Origin: Bacillota bacterium
Lineage (GTDB): Bacteria; Bacillota; Bacilli; Bacillales_A; Planococcaceae
Assembly: GCA_023405135.1 (NCBI GenBank)
Contig: JAEXYZ010000031.1
Location: 1 to 64,000 of the forward strand
Direction of reading: 5' to 3'
DNA: 64,000 bases
A program made the translations under genes and the position numbers. Below, in pieces: positions 27,301-37,255 of this stretch; positions within the stretch are counted from its first letter, which is position 1; each line of letters begins with the position of its first letter. The notes below the pieces were generated by a model. It worked only from the letters and a program-made list of their open reading frames with translations. It ran no database searches and was not told the DNA's origin.

Positions 27301-28264
27301 CTAAAAATGAGCAGATTTACATTTATTATTTTTTGAAGGTATCCATAACACTATTTCAACTATTAATAAAATTACAACAATCCATCCTAAAGCTTTCATG
27401 ATTGCAATTTGAAAATTTAAATCAGTATTTCGGTCTCCATAGTGAATTAAGTTAAAGGGAAAATAATATAACATCCCAAATGTAAAATTTCTAGACCATT
27501 GAGATATATGATAGTTAAAAATCCCTTCTACAATTCCATACATTTTAATTCTTGAAATACCTCGAAGAATTTCAAGAAACTCTACAAAGATAAAAAGACT
27601 AAAAGCAATAAACCAAACGAATAGTAAAGTTTGAATTTCGAAAGAATGTGTTAATGTCATTGCTAATCCTGTAATCGACAGCGCCCCATGAATTATGCAA
27701 TCCGTATTTTTCCAATCATGAAGATTGAATCTATTTTTATCGAAACGAATGAAAATGAGACTAATTGAAAATATATATAACCCGATACCTTAATAAAATC
27801 ATCCAAACCATTGGCTGATGAAAGGTTTCAAGTATTAAACAAGCTATTGATTGGGTACTAACTGTCGTTAATAATATGACACCGTGTACATTTTTAATTT
27901 CATTACTGAAGACAAGCTAAAAATAAAAAAATTAACCAAGCTAAACAATTTAAATATACAAGAAATTGTATCCAAACAATTTAGGTAATTGTTGATGCAC
28001 TAATATTGTTATAACTGATGTTGCTGCAATCAAAGTTCCTAATCCAAAGCTTTGTATATGCTGATTCCATAATTTTTTTAAAAACTCTTCATTAAATAGT
28101 GAACAAATAAATCTAATTATAATAACAATCCATAACATTACAACAATACTTAATAATAATTTAAAAAAGTACTCTATATATGTAAATTGATGTATTGACC
28201 CTAGTAAAAAAATCCCCATTGCCATTATGACGGAACCAGAAGCTACATCAAAAGGGCCTATCAT
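27301..28264 (-). pseudogene. TDT-family (TehA/SLAC1-like) transporter remnant
   Basis: Three reading-frame pieces in a row give one membrane protein. Piece 1 (28264 to 27950) starts MIGPFDVASGSVIMAMGIF. Piece 2 (about 27890-27770) reads VILLTTVSTQSIACLI. Piece 3 (about 27790 to 27301) contains WKNTDCIIHGALSITGLA and ends in two helices. The GPxDVASGSVIMA start, the TVSTQS motif and the GALSIT motif follow the order of tellurite-resistance/C4-dicarboxylate (TDT) transporters. At least two frameshifts or indels and internal stops separate the pieces, so the gene is dead. A shorter functional fragment is unlikely. Confidence 0.7.
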
Positions 28265-28558
28265 TTTTTTTCATTTCAACTCACTCCAACATATTATTAT
28301 AAAATTCATTATAAACTTTGACTGTCGTTTTATGGAATCGTGTTAAATGGAACATAATTTCTCCATTTCTGTTTACTCTATAAGGAAACGGGAATATGGA
28401 TAGAAACCTCATAAATAATTTCTATTTTTAACATATTTTTTGTCGAAAAATGATTGATAGTAAAAAAATATTTATGTATAATCTGTTTTATTGCTTATTA
28501 ATTAGCCTCACCGTTGTAAGAACAGGTGTTAGGCGTATTTTAAGGGGGTTATAAAGAA

Positions 28559-29788
28559 TTGGGTAAAGCATTGATTATTGGAGCTGGCGGTGTAGCTAGT
28601 GTAGTGGTACACAAATGTGTACAAAATTCGCAAACGTTCGAGGAGATTATGATCGCTAGTCGAACTAAGTCAAAATGCGACGCTTTAAAAGAAAAATTAG
28701 ACGGCGGTAAAACAATTATCCATACAGCACAAGTTGATGCGGATAATGTTGACGAACTTGTTGAATTAATCAATGGATTTAAACCAGATGTGGTAATTAA
28801 CGTAGCTTTACCATATCAAGACTTAACTATTATGGATGCATGTTTAGAAACAGGTGTGCATTATGTTGATACTGCAAACTATGAGCCACCTGAAACAGCT
28901 AAATTTGAATATAAATGGCAATGGGCTTACAAAGAGAAGTTCGAAAAAGCTGGTCTTACTGCACTTTTAGGTAGCGGCTTTGACCCAGGTGTAACAGGAG
29001 TATTCTCAGCATATGCACTAAAACATCACTTCGATGAAATTCATTACATCGATATTTTAGATGCGAATGCTGGTGATCACGGTTATCCTTTCGCTACAAA
29101 CTTCAACCCAGAAATTAATATCCGTGAAATTACAGCAAACGGACGTTACTGGAAAGACGGCAAATGGGTAGAAACTGAACCTTTAGAGTACAAAGAAGTT
29201 TATAACTTCCCTGAAATTGGCCCTAAAGATATGTACCTTCTATATCATGAAGAATTAGAATCATTAGCAAAAAATATTACAGGTATTAAACAAATCCGTT
29301 TCTGGATGACATTCTCTGAAAAATATTTAACGCACCTACGAGTTATAGAAAACGTTGGTATGACTTCAATTGAACCAATCGAATTTGAAGGTCAAATGAT
29401 CCAACCTCTTCAATTCTTAAAAGCTGTTTTACCTGATCCTGCATCACTTGGACCACGTACTAAAGGTAAAACAAATATCGGTTGTATCTTCCGTGGAATT
29501 AAAGATGGTAAAGAAAAAACTTACTACGTATATAACGTATGTGACCATGAAGAATGTTACCGTGAAGTTGGATCTCAAGCGATTTCATATACAACTGGTG
29601 TACCAGCAATGATTGGTGCAATGCTTGTAATGAACGGCGAGTGGCAAAAGCCTGGTGTTTGGAATGTTGAAGAATTCGATCCAGATCCATTCATGGAAGC
29701 ACTAAACAAATGGGGTCTTCCATGGCAAGAAAGTCATAATCCTGAATTACTTGACCTTGATTTAGAAGAAAAAGTAGAGGCTAAGTAA
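28559..29788 (+). CDS. Carboxynorspermidine synthase (saccharopine dehydrogenase family)
   Basis: 409 aa from a TTG start after AAGGGGG. The N-terminal Rossmann motif is ALIIGAGGVASVVVHK and the saccharopine-dehydrogenase-like C-terminal domain follows, with GSGFDPGVTGVFSAYALKHH. The length and the immediately following nspC identify it as carboxynorspermidine/carboxyspermidine dehydrogenase, which condenses aspartate semialdehyde with putrescine or diaminopropane using NADPH. It gives an aminopropyl-transfer-independent route to spermidine or norspermidine. It is transcribed with the decarboxylase, separated by one base. Confidence 0.88.
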   Translation: MGKALIIGAGGVASVVVHKCVQNSQTFEEIMIASRTKSKCDALKEKLDGGKTIIHTAQVDADNVDELVELINGFKPDVVINVALPYQDLTIMDACLETGVHYVDTANYEPPETAKFEYKWQWAYKEKFEKAGLTALLGSGFDPGVTGVFSAYALKHHFDEIHYIDILDANAGDHGYPFATNFNPEINIREITANGRYWKDGKWVETEPLEYKEVYNFPEIGPKDMYLLYHEELESLAKNITGIKQIRFWMTFSEKYLTHLRVIENVGMTSIEPIEFEGQMIQPLQFLKAVLPDPASLGPRTKGKTNIGCIFRGIKDGKEKTYYVYNVCDHEECYREVGSQAISYTTGVPAMIGAMLVMNGEWQKPGVWNVEEFDPDPFMEALNKWGLPWQESHNPELLDLDLEEKVEAK

Positions 29789-29789
29789 A

Positions 29790-30929
29790 ATGAAAACGAT
29801 CGATTGGAAAGCAGCGCCGTCCCCTAGCTATGTAGTGGACGAGCGCTTGCTTATGCGCAACTTAGAAATTTTAAAATCTGTTCAAGATCGAACAGGATGT
29901 GATATTTTACTTGCTCTTAAAGGTTTTTCAATGTTTTCTACATTTCCAATGGTACGTAAGTATTTAAAAGGGATTACATCGAGTTCTTTATTCGAAGCTC
30001 GCCTTGGCTATGAGGAATTCGGTAAAGAAGTACATGCCTATGCACCTGCTTATGCTGAGCATGAAATTGACGAATACTTAAAATATGTTGATCATATTGT
30101 ATTCAATTCCTTTGACCAATTAAACAAGTACAAAGAAAAAGTACAAAGTTTAGACAAGCACGTATCCATTGGATTGCGTGTTAACCCAGGTTATTCAGAA
30201 GTTGAAACAGAACTATATGATCCATGTGCATTAAATTCTCGCCTTGGTATTCCATTCGAACAATTCCGTCCAGATGAACTAGATGGAGTTGAAGGAATCC
30301 ATTTTCATGCGATGTGTGAACAAAACTCAGATGTGTTAGAACGAATTATCCCACATTTCGAGGAAAAATACGGACCTTATTTACATCAAATGAAATGGGT
30401 GAATTTTGGTGGCGGTCACCATATTACTCGCCCTGATTATGATGTAGATAAATTAGTTAATATTATTAACTATATTAAAGATAAATATGATGTACATGTT
30501 ATTTTAGAGCCAGGTGAAGCAATTGCTTTAAATACTGGTTACTTAGTAACAACTGTACTTGATGTTGTGAAAAATGGAATGGACATTGCCATTTTAGATA
30601 CTTCAGCAACATGTCATATGCCAGACGTTCTAGAAATGCCCTACCGTCCACAAATCATTGGCGCGAGTACACCAAACGATAAACCATATACTTACCGTTT
30701 AGGTGGTATGACTTGTTTAGCTGGTGATGTGATTGGTGACTATTCCTTCGATGAACCTCTAAAAGCCGGAGACAAAATTGTGTTCACTGATATGGCTCAC
30801 TACACAATGGTGAAAAACCATATGTTTAACGGTGTAAACTTACCGAGCATTTGCTTATTCAACGAAGAAGAAGGCGTAAAAGTCATTCGTAAGTTTGGCT
30901 ATGAAGACTATCGAAACAGACTGTCATAG
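29790..30929 (+). CDS. nspC: Carboxynorspermidine decarboxylase
   Basis: 379 aa PLP enzyme of the alanine-racemase-fold decarboxylases. PLP lysine K44 is in LLALKGFSMFS; EGIHFHAMCEQ and NFGGGHHITRPDYD form the phosphate-binding region. The active-site Cys at the dimer interface is in DTSATCHMPDVLEMPYRP. It decarboxylates carboxy(nor)spermidine to (nor)spermidine. The one-base gap to the dehydrogenase implies tight coupling. A strong terminator follows, after a palindromic repeat. Confidence 0.93.
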   Translation: MKTIDWKAAPSPSYVVDERLLMRNLEILKSVQDRTGCDILLALKGFSMFSTFPMVRKYLKGITSSSLFEARLGYEEFGKEVHAYAPAYAEHEIDEYLKYVDHIVFNSFDQLNKYKEKVQSLDKHVSIGLRVNPGYSEVETELYDPCALNSRLGIPFEQFRPDELDGVEGIHFHAMCEQNSDVLERIIPHFEEKYGPYLHQMKWVNFGGGHHITRPDYDVDKLVNIINYIKDKYDVHVILEPGEAIALNTGYLVTTVLDVVKNGMDIAILDTSATCHMPDVLEMPYRPQIIGASTPNDKPYTYRLGGMTCLAGDVIGDYSFDEPLKAGDKIVFTDMAHYTMVKNHMFNGVNLPSICLFNEEEGVKVIRKFGYEDYRNRLS

Positions 30930-30933
30930 AACT

Positions 30934-30965
30934 TGTACCAGGTACACACACAGTTCTGAAATTTT
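30934..30965. repeat. TGTACCAGGTACA palindromic repeat, single copy
   Basis: TGTACCAGGTACA (30934-30946) followed by CACACAGTTCTGAAATTTT, matching the arms of the inverted pair at 8854-8909. It starts four bases after the nspC stop. Confidence 0.7.
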
Positions 30966-30977
30966 TATACAATTTAA

Positions 30978-31014
30978 GGCGCTACATGAGAAGTTTCTCG
31001 TGTAGCGCCTTTTT
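30978..31014. terminator. Bidirectional terminator nspC / MFS gene
   Basis: GGCGCTACATGAGAA pairs with TTCTCGTGTAGCGCC (one G-U) followed by TTTTTG; AAA on the other side serves the minus-strand MFS gene. Confidence 0.9.
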
Positions 31015-31016
31015 GT

Positions 31017-32195
31017 TTAATCTGTTATCGGTTTCAAACTTTTTCCAAAGAAGAAAACAATAAAAAACATAATCAATAATATAGCTGCGATAAATAATAA
31101 AAAACTAATGTTTTGAACTAACTGTAAGTATAAACCCCCAACAAAAGGTCCAGTGAGACTACCTAAGCTAAAGAATATTCCGCACAGCAAATTTCCTGTT
31201 GGTAAAAGCTCCTTTGGGGTAAGATCCGCCATATACGTTATACCCATTGAAAATAATGAGCCTAAAAACATACCTGACAATAAAAACACTGCTAAAACTA
31301 TAAACTGAAATTGCTCTAGTAAACTACCTAAACCAAATACAACTGCACCTACAAAAAATGTTACTAAAATAACTTTTCTTCTTCCAACCTTATCTCCAAT
31401 AATTCCGATAGGTACTTGAGTTAAAATTCCCCCTATTGAAAATGCCGCTAAAATGATCGATACGATAGATACATCAAAATCTTTCCGAAGGGCATAGACT
31501 GGAAACAAAGCATTCAATGACGTTTCTAATACGCCATATACAAATGGTGGCAAAAACGCAACCCATGCATACTTAAAGGATAATTTATATCGAGTAATAC
31601 TATTCGCTTCATTATTGTCCCCTTTTAATACTTCTGGATGTTCATTTCGAACAAAAAATACCGTAGACCACGCAATGATACAAAGTATTGAAGATAATAT
31701 AAATGGAAGTGTTTGAGATATTTTAACTAGATTCACCATTAACGGACCGACTGCAAATCCAACACCAAAAGACAAACCATATATGGACATACTCTTCCCT
31801 AAACTTCCTTTAGGGGCTGAACTTGTCAACCATGTTTGAGTTGCAAAATGAAGGCAATGATCCCCTATTCCAATAAACAAGCGTAAAATGAACCAAAACA
31901 AAACATTTTGCCAAAGGGGGAATAATAATAAGGAAATAAAAACAATTGCTCCTCCAAACACTATAATTGCTTTATAACCGAACTTTCTTAAAGGCTGTTC
32001 AATGAATGGTGAAATCAACAATGTTCCTATATATAATCCTGTAGCATTTAATCCATTTAAAGTTGCAGAAACACCTTCTTTTTCAAAAATAACAGAAATA
32101 AGAGGTAGTAACATTCCTTGTGAAAAGCCTGAAATTGAAACAATAGCGATCAAAGTCCAAAATCTTCGTTGTTCATAATTATTTGTTGCTAACAT
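31017..32195 (-). CDS. MFS transporter
   Basis: 392 aa with 12 predicted membrane segments and the MFS motif A-like loop GDKVGRRKVILV between helices 8 and 9. The N-terminal half has IGDHCLHFATQTWL and the central loop carries a short acidic segment. It belongs to the drug/sugar-exporter-like major facilitators. The substrate is unknown. It ends against the polyamine operon terminator; no functional link to it can be shown. Confidence 0.88.
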   Translation of the reverse strand: MLATNNYEQRRFWTLIAIVSISGFSQGMLLPLISVIFEKEGVSATLNGLNATGLYIGTLLISPFIEQPLRKFGYKAIIVFGGAIVFISLLLFPLWQNVLFWFILRLFIGIGDHCLHFATQTWLTSSAPKGSLGKSMSIYGLSFGVGFAVGPLMVNLVKISQTLPFILSSILCIIAWSTVFFVRNEHPEVLKGDNNEANSITRYKLSFKYAWVAFLPPFVYGVLETSLNALFPVYALRKDFDVSIVSIILAAFSIGGILTQVPIGIIGDKVGRRKVILVTFFVGAVVFGLGSLLEQFQFIVLAVFLLSGMFLGSLFSMGITYMADLTPKELLPTGNLLCGIFFSLGSLTGPFVGGLYLQLVQNISFLLFIAAILLIMFFIVFFFGKSLKPITD

Positions 32196-32396
32196 GTTCG
32201 CCCTCCAACATACAATCCCAAATCTGCGTACTATGTTAACATATCAATTGGAAAATAGCTTCAAAAATTTCCAACAATAAAATTGTAAGCTCATAAGTTC
32301 AGTAATGAAAGTATGTTCCCCACCTAACCGTAAAAGAATCTGGCTTTATTCTAATTGCGCAAGGCATTTTACCCTCAAATCTAAATTTTACAACGC
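32196..32396. other. Intergenic stretch without recognisable gene
   Basis: Upstream of the MFS gene. I see no conserved ORF, repeat or RNA motif in this part of the gap; the rest of the gap (32397-32737) holds a candidate micropeptide transcript. Confidence 0.5.
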
Positions 32397-32437
32397 TAAA
32401 AAACCCTAGTGACATCAATAACGAATGTGCACTAGGG
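32397..32437 (-). terminator. Terminator of the candidate micropeptide transcript
   Basis: Minus strand: CCCTAGTG...CACTAGGG with an 18-nt loop, followed by a run of six T. No annotated gene precedes it on this strand except the 22-codon ORF at 32477-32545. Confidence 0.7.
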
Positions 32438-32476
32438 CTTTCATATTTCGGTTAACTCCATTTTCAGTTGCATAAA

Positions 32477-32545
32477 CTACAATTCGGCATTTTGATAGCC
32501 GAAAAATTGTTTAAACTCCCTCCTTTTCATAAATTGAGTGAGCAT
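32477..32545 (-). CDS. Candidate 22-aa micropeptide
   Basis: ATG at 32545 after AAAGGAGA, reading MLTQFMKRREFKQFFGYQ and ending NAEL before a TAG. The peptide is short, basic and aromatic. An AT-rich promoter-like TTGAAT/TATTAA pair lies upstream and a good terminator lies 40 bp downstream, so an independent small transcript is plausible. I do not recognise a family. It could instead be a leader peptide or a non-coding RNA. A second RBS-like AAGGAGGG inside the ORF supports translation in this region but is followed by no normal start codon. Confidence 0.35.
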   Translation of the reverse strand: MLTQFMKRREFKQFFGYQNAEL

Positions 32546-32737
32546 TTGTTTTCGACCATCTCCTTTACTTCTAATTAATATAAATTTAACACAACAATTC
32601 AATTATGTAAATATTCAGAATTAAAAACAATTTAATTGATTCTATGGACCTATTTTCATTCAAAAGTCTATTTCAACATAATATTTGAATATTATCCATA
32701 AATTCGCTATGATGGTCATGACGAAAGAGGTGGATTT

Positions 32738-32935
32738 ATGTCGAACCCAATTACAGATAAAAATAAGCAAGTCAATTATTTAAAAGAACGTCTTCAAATT
32801 TTCGTAGAGGTACTAGATGCTATCGATCCAGAAACAGCAGATATAGAAGATATCGATAGACTAATCCAAATTATCGATGATGTCGAAGAAAAGATAGATC
32901 AGTTCCATAATCGTAATGAGTTTACAAAAGAGTAA
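32738..32935 (+). CDS. SE1561 family protein
   Basis: 65 aa acidic helical protein, RBS AAAGAGGTGG. The pattern QVNYLKERLQIFVEVLDAID followed by DIEDIDRLIQIIDDVEEK matches the small uncharacterised SE1561-type family of Firmicutes. No membrane segment. Monocistronic with its own terminator. Function unknown. Confidence 0.8.
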   Translation: MSNPITDKNKQVNYLKERLQIFVEVLDAIDPETADIEDIDRLIQIIDDVEEKIDQFHNRNEFTKE

Positions 32936-32944
32936 CACACGTGG

Positions 32945-32973
32945 CCAAGCATCAATGCTTGGTTTCTTTTTCT
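32945..32973 (+). terminator. Terminator after the SE1561 family gene
   Basis: CCAAGCA-TCAA-TGCTTGG followed by TTTCTTTTTC. Confidence 0.85.
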
Positions 32974-33071
32974 TTACATAACTATTAATCTATCACTCTT
33001 TTTTTCACGAAGTTAAAAAGGTATAATATAGCTTGGAGTGTAAATTTCAAAATATTCTGGGGGGAATATAT

Positions 33072-34622
33072 ATGTCACAAGTAGCAACTTCTTATTTACA
33101 AACTTTAGAAAAAAGTCTTTATGATTTAGTAACTGAAACATCAACGAACTTACCTGCCGATGTTCGTCGAGCAATTAAAAAAGCAAAAGAAGCAGAAAAT
33201 GCTGGAACTCGTGCTGCAATGAGCTTAGACACAATTACTAACAACATCGTTATGGCAGAAGATAATGTATCACCAATTTGCCAAGACACAGGCTTACCTA
33301 CTTTTAAAGTAAAAACTCCTGTTGGCGTAAACCAAATTGAAATTAAAAAAATGATTCGCAATGCTGTTGTACAAGCTACAAAAGATGCAAAATTACGTCC
33401 AAACTCAGTTGATTCTTTAACTGGTAAAAACAGCGGTGACAACTTAGGAGAAGGTGTTCCTGTAGTAAAATTCGAGCAATGGGAAAAAGACTACATAGAA
33501 GTTAAATTAATTCTTAAAGGTGGCGGCTGTGAAAACAAAAACATTCAATACAGCTTACCTTGTGAATTAGAAGGTCTTGGTCGTGCTGGGCGTGACTTAG
33601 ATGGTATCCGTAAATGTATCCTACATTCAGTATGGCAAGCACAAGGACAAGGATGTTCAGCTGGATTCATCGGTGTAGGTATCGGTGGTGACCGTTCATC
33701 AGGATATGATTTAGCAAAAGAACAATTATTCCGTCATGTAGATGATGTAAATCCAAATGAAGACTTAGCTAAACTTGAAGAATATATCGTTGAAAAAGCT
33801 AATACTTTTGGTGTTGGAACAATGGGCTTCGGTGGTGAAGCGACATTACTTGGTTGTAAAATTGGTGTAATGCATCGTATTCCAGCATCATTCTATGTAT
33901 CAGTTGCTTATAACTGTTGGGCTTACCGTCGTATGGCGATTGATATCGATCCGAACACTGGTGAAATCATGAAATGGCATTACCAAGAAGGCGAAAAAAT
34001 CTCTTTCCGTGATGAACCAAAAACTGAAAATAAATCTGAAAATAAAGTAGTAGAATTAAAAGCACCTATTACTGAAGAACAAATTCGCGCTCTTAAAGTT
34101 GGTGACGTTGTTAAAATTAGTGGACGTATGTACACTGGACGCGATGCAATCCACCATCACTTAATGAGCCATGATGCACCTGTTGATTTAAACGGACAAA
34201 TTATTTATCACTGCGGTCCTGTTATGGCAAAAGACGAAGCTGGAAATTGGACGGTTAAAGCAGCTGGTCCAACTACTTCTATTCGTGAGGAGCCATATCA
34301 AGGCGACATTATGAAAAAATTCGGGATCCGCGCTGTAATCGGTAAAGGTGGTATGGGGCCAAAAACTCTTGCTGCACTTAAAGAACACGGTGGCGTTTAC
34401 TTAAATGCAATCGGTGGAGCTGCTCAATATTATGCTGATTGTATCAAGTCCGTAGACGGCGTTGATTTACAAGAATTCGGTATTCCTGAAGCAATGTGGC
34501 ACTTAACTGTTGAAGACTTCACAGCAGTAGTTACAATGGACTCACACGGTAATTCATTACACGCAGACGTTGAAAAATCATCATTAGAAAAACTATCTCA
34601 GTATGCAGAGAGAGTATTCTAA
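33072..34622 (+). CDS. fumA: Class I (iron-sulfur) fumarate hydratase
   Basis: 516 aa from the ATG at 33072, seven bases after GGGGGG; the frame is open upstream without an RBS. Class I fumarase: alpha domain (1-about 290) with cluster Cys in SPICQDTGLPTF, GQGCSAGFIG and the third in TLLGCKIG, followed by the beta domain (about 325-516) with HHHLMSHDAPVDL and YHCGPV. It hydrates fumarate to malate with an oxygen-sensitive 4Fe-4S cluster. The last five codons plus stop recur twice downstream in a tandem duplication. Confidence 0.94.
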   Translation: MSQVATSYLQTLEKSLYDLVTETSTNLPADVRRAIKKAKEAENAGTRAAMSLDTITNNIVMAEDNVSPICQDTGLPTFKVKTPVGVNQIEIKKMIRNAVVQATKDAKLRPNSVDSLTGKNSGDNLGEGVPVVKFEQWEKDYIEVKLILKGGGCENKNIQYSLPCELEGLGRAGRDLDGIRKCILHSVWQAQGQGCSAGFIGVGIGGDRSSGYDLAKEQLFRHVDDVNPNEDLAKLEEYIVEKANTFGVGTMGFGGEATLLGCKIGVMHRIPASFYVSVAYNCWAYRRMAIDIDPNTGEIMKWHYQEGEKISFRDEPKTENKSENKVVELKAPITEEQIRALKVGDVVKISGRMYTGRDAIHHHLMSHDAPVDLNGQIIYHCGPVMAKDEAGNWTVKAAGPTTSIREEPYQGDIMKKFGIRAVIGKGGMGPKTLAALKEHGGVYLNAIGGAAQYYADCIKSVDGVDLQEFGIPEAMWHLTVEDFTAVVTMDSHGNSLHADVEKSSLEKLSQYAERVF

Positions 34623-34845
34623 TATAGAAAAATACCTCTATTTTTCTAAGAATTCTTTATTACTGGTTTTTATTTTAACTCTGCTGCGCGAAAGGCGAAG
34701 CCGTCAGCGATAATGCAGAGAGAGTATTCTAATATAGAAAAATACCTCTATTTTTCTAAGAAATTCTTTATTATTGGTTTTTATTTTAACTCTGCTGCGC
34801 GAAAGGCAAAGCTGACAGCGATAGCCGCAGAGAGAGTATTCTAAT
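34603..34845 (+). repeat. 110-bp tandem duplication of the fumA 3' end and trailer
   Basis: Unit 1 (34603-34712) begins in the last codons of fumA (GCAGAGAGAGTATTCTAA) and ends CAGCGATA. Unit 2 (34713-34824, 112 bp) repeats it with few changes (GGCGAAGCCGTC to GGCAAAGCTGAC). A third partial copy of the gene end (34827-34844) follows. Each unit holds a perfect AT-rich hairpin TAGAAAAATA-CCTC-TATTTTTCTA. Unequal recombination or slippage is the likely origin. Confidence 0.9.
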
Positions 34846-34851
34846 TTAATA

Positions 34852-34898
34852 AAACAATCCCGTTGAAAACTTTAAAGCATCAACGGGATTTTTTATTT
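34852..34898. terminator. Bidirectional terminator fumA / thiC
   Basis: AATCCCGTTGA/TCAACGGGATT with T-runs on both sides. Confidence 0.88.
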
Positions 34899-34917
34899 TA
34901 ATCATTTACTATATTAT

Positions 34918-36741
<1,824 letters not shown>

Positions 36742-36854
36742 CTAGAACAAAACAGTAGTAGTTAGACAATATCTACAACAAAAAAAGCTGAATCCATTCA
36801 ATACAGATGGACCCAGCATAATATGTAGAAATATTTACATATACCGAAAGTTTC

Positions 36855-36952
36855 TAACTTCCCTACGCTGGCATGATCCAGATCAGGTCCAAAGGGTCAA
36901 GAAACTTCAATGTGTTTCCCTCTCAGCCCAACTCATTGGACTCCCCTAGTTA
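36855..36952 (-). promoter_or_regulatory. TPP riboswitch upstream of thiC
   Basis: Minus strand: TAACTAGGGGAG, GGGCTGAGAGGG, CTTGACCCTTGGACCTGATC, GGATCATGCCAGCGTAGGGA and closing AGTTA pairing with TAACT. This is the full THI-box order, giving thiamine-pyrophosphate repression of thiC. Confidence 0.95.
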
Positions 36953-37126
36953 TTGCTATTCAATTACATCTTATTATAGATAATTTAGCAAATTTAGAAA
37001 AGGATAATTTCAAAAATGATTTATTTTCCCTACTTATTAAATCCATCAACATAACTATAAAAGTTTCTACACAATCCCTCTTTATAAATCATCAAATACA
37101 AGTGGAACAATTTTTTATTAATTCAT

Positions 37127-37163
37127 TTTACAACCAACACCTTTTATATTATAATAATTATAA
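37127..37163 (+). promoter_or_regulatory. pfeT promoter overlapped by a perfect PerR box
   Basis: TTTACA (37127-37132), a 17-base spacer and perfect TATAAT (37150-37155). The PerR consensus TTATAATNATTATAA is matched at all 15 positions by 37149-37163, covering the -10. PerR repressor binding would block this promoter. Confidence 0.85.
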
Positions 37164-37195
37164 ATTAATAAGAATTATAGATTAAATGAAAACAG

Positions 37196-37241
37196 TTATC
37201 ATTATTGATAAATCAATAGTTTGATATTGATATTCATTATC
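37196..37241 (+). promoter_or_regulatory. Fur-box-like sites in the pfeT leader
   Basis: GATATTGATATTCATTATC (37223-37241) matches 17 of 19 positions of the classical Fur box, just before the AAAGGAGG RBS. A palindrome TTATCA-N4-TGATAA lies at 37196-37211. Dual PerR/Fur control resembles Listeria frvA; this is inferred. Confidence 0.5.
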
Positions 37242-37255
37242 AAAAGGAGGATATA

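Noticed and set aside
32430..32520. 30-codon ORF beginning at ATT after AAGGAGGG on the minus strand
   Set aside because: ATT is a very rare start and the frame ends in the terminator loop; the ATG-started 22-codon ORF is a better candidate.
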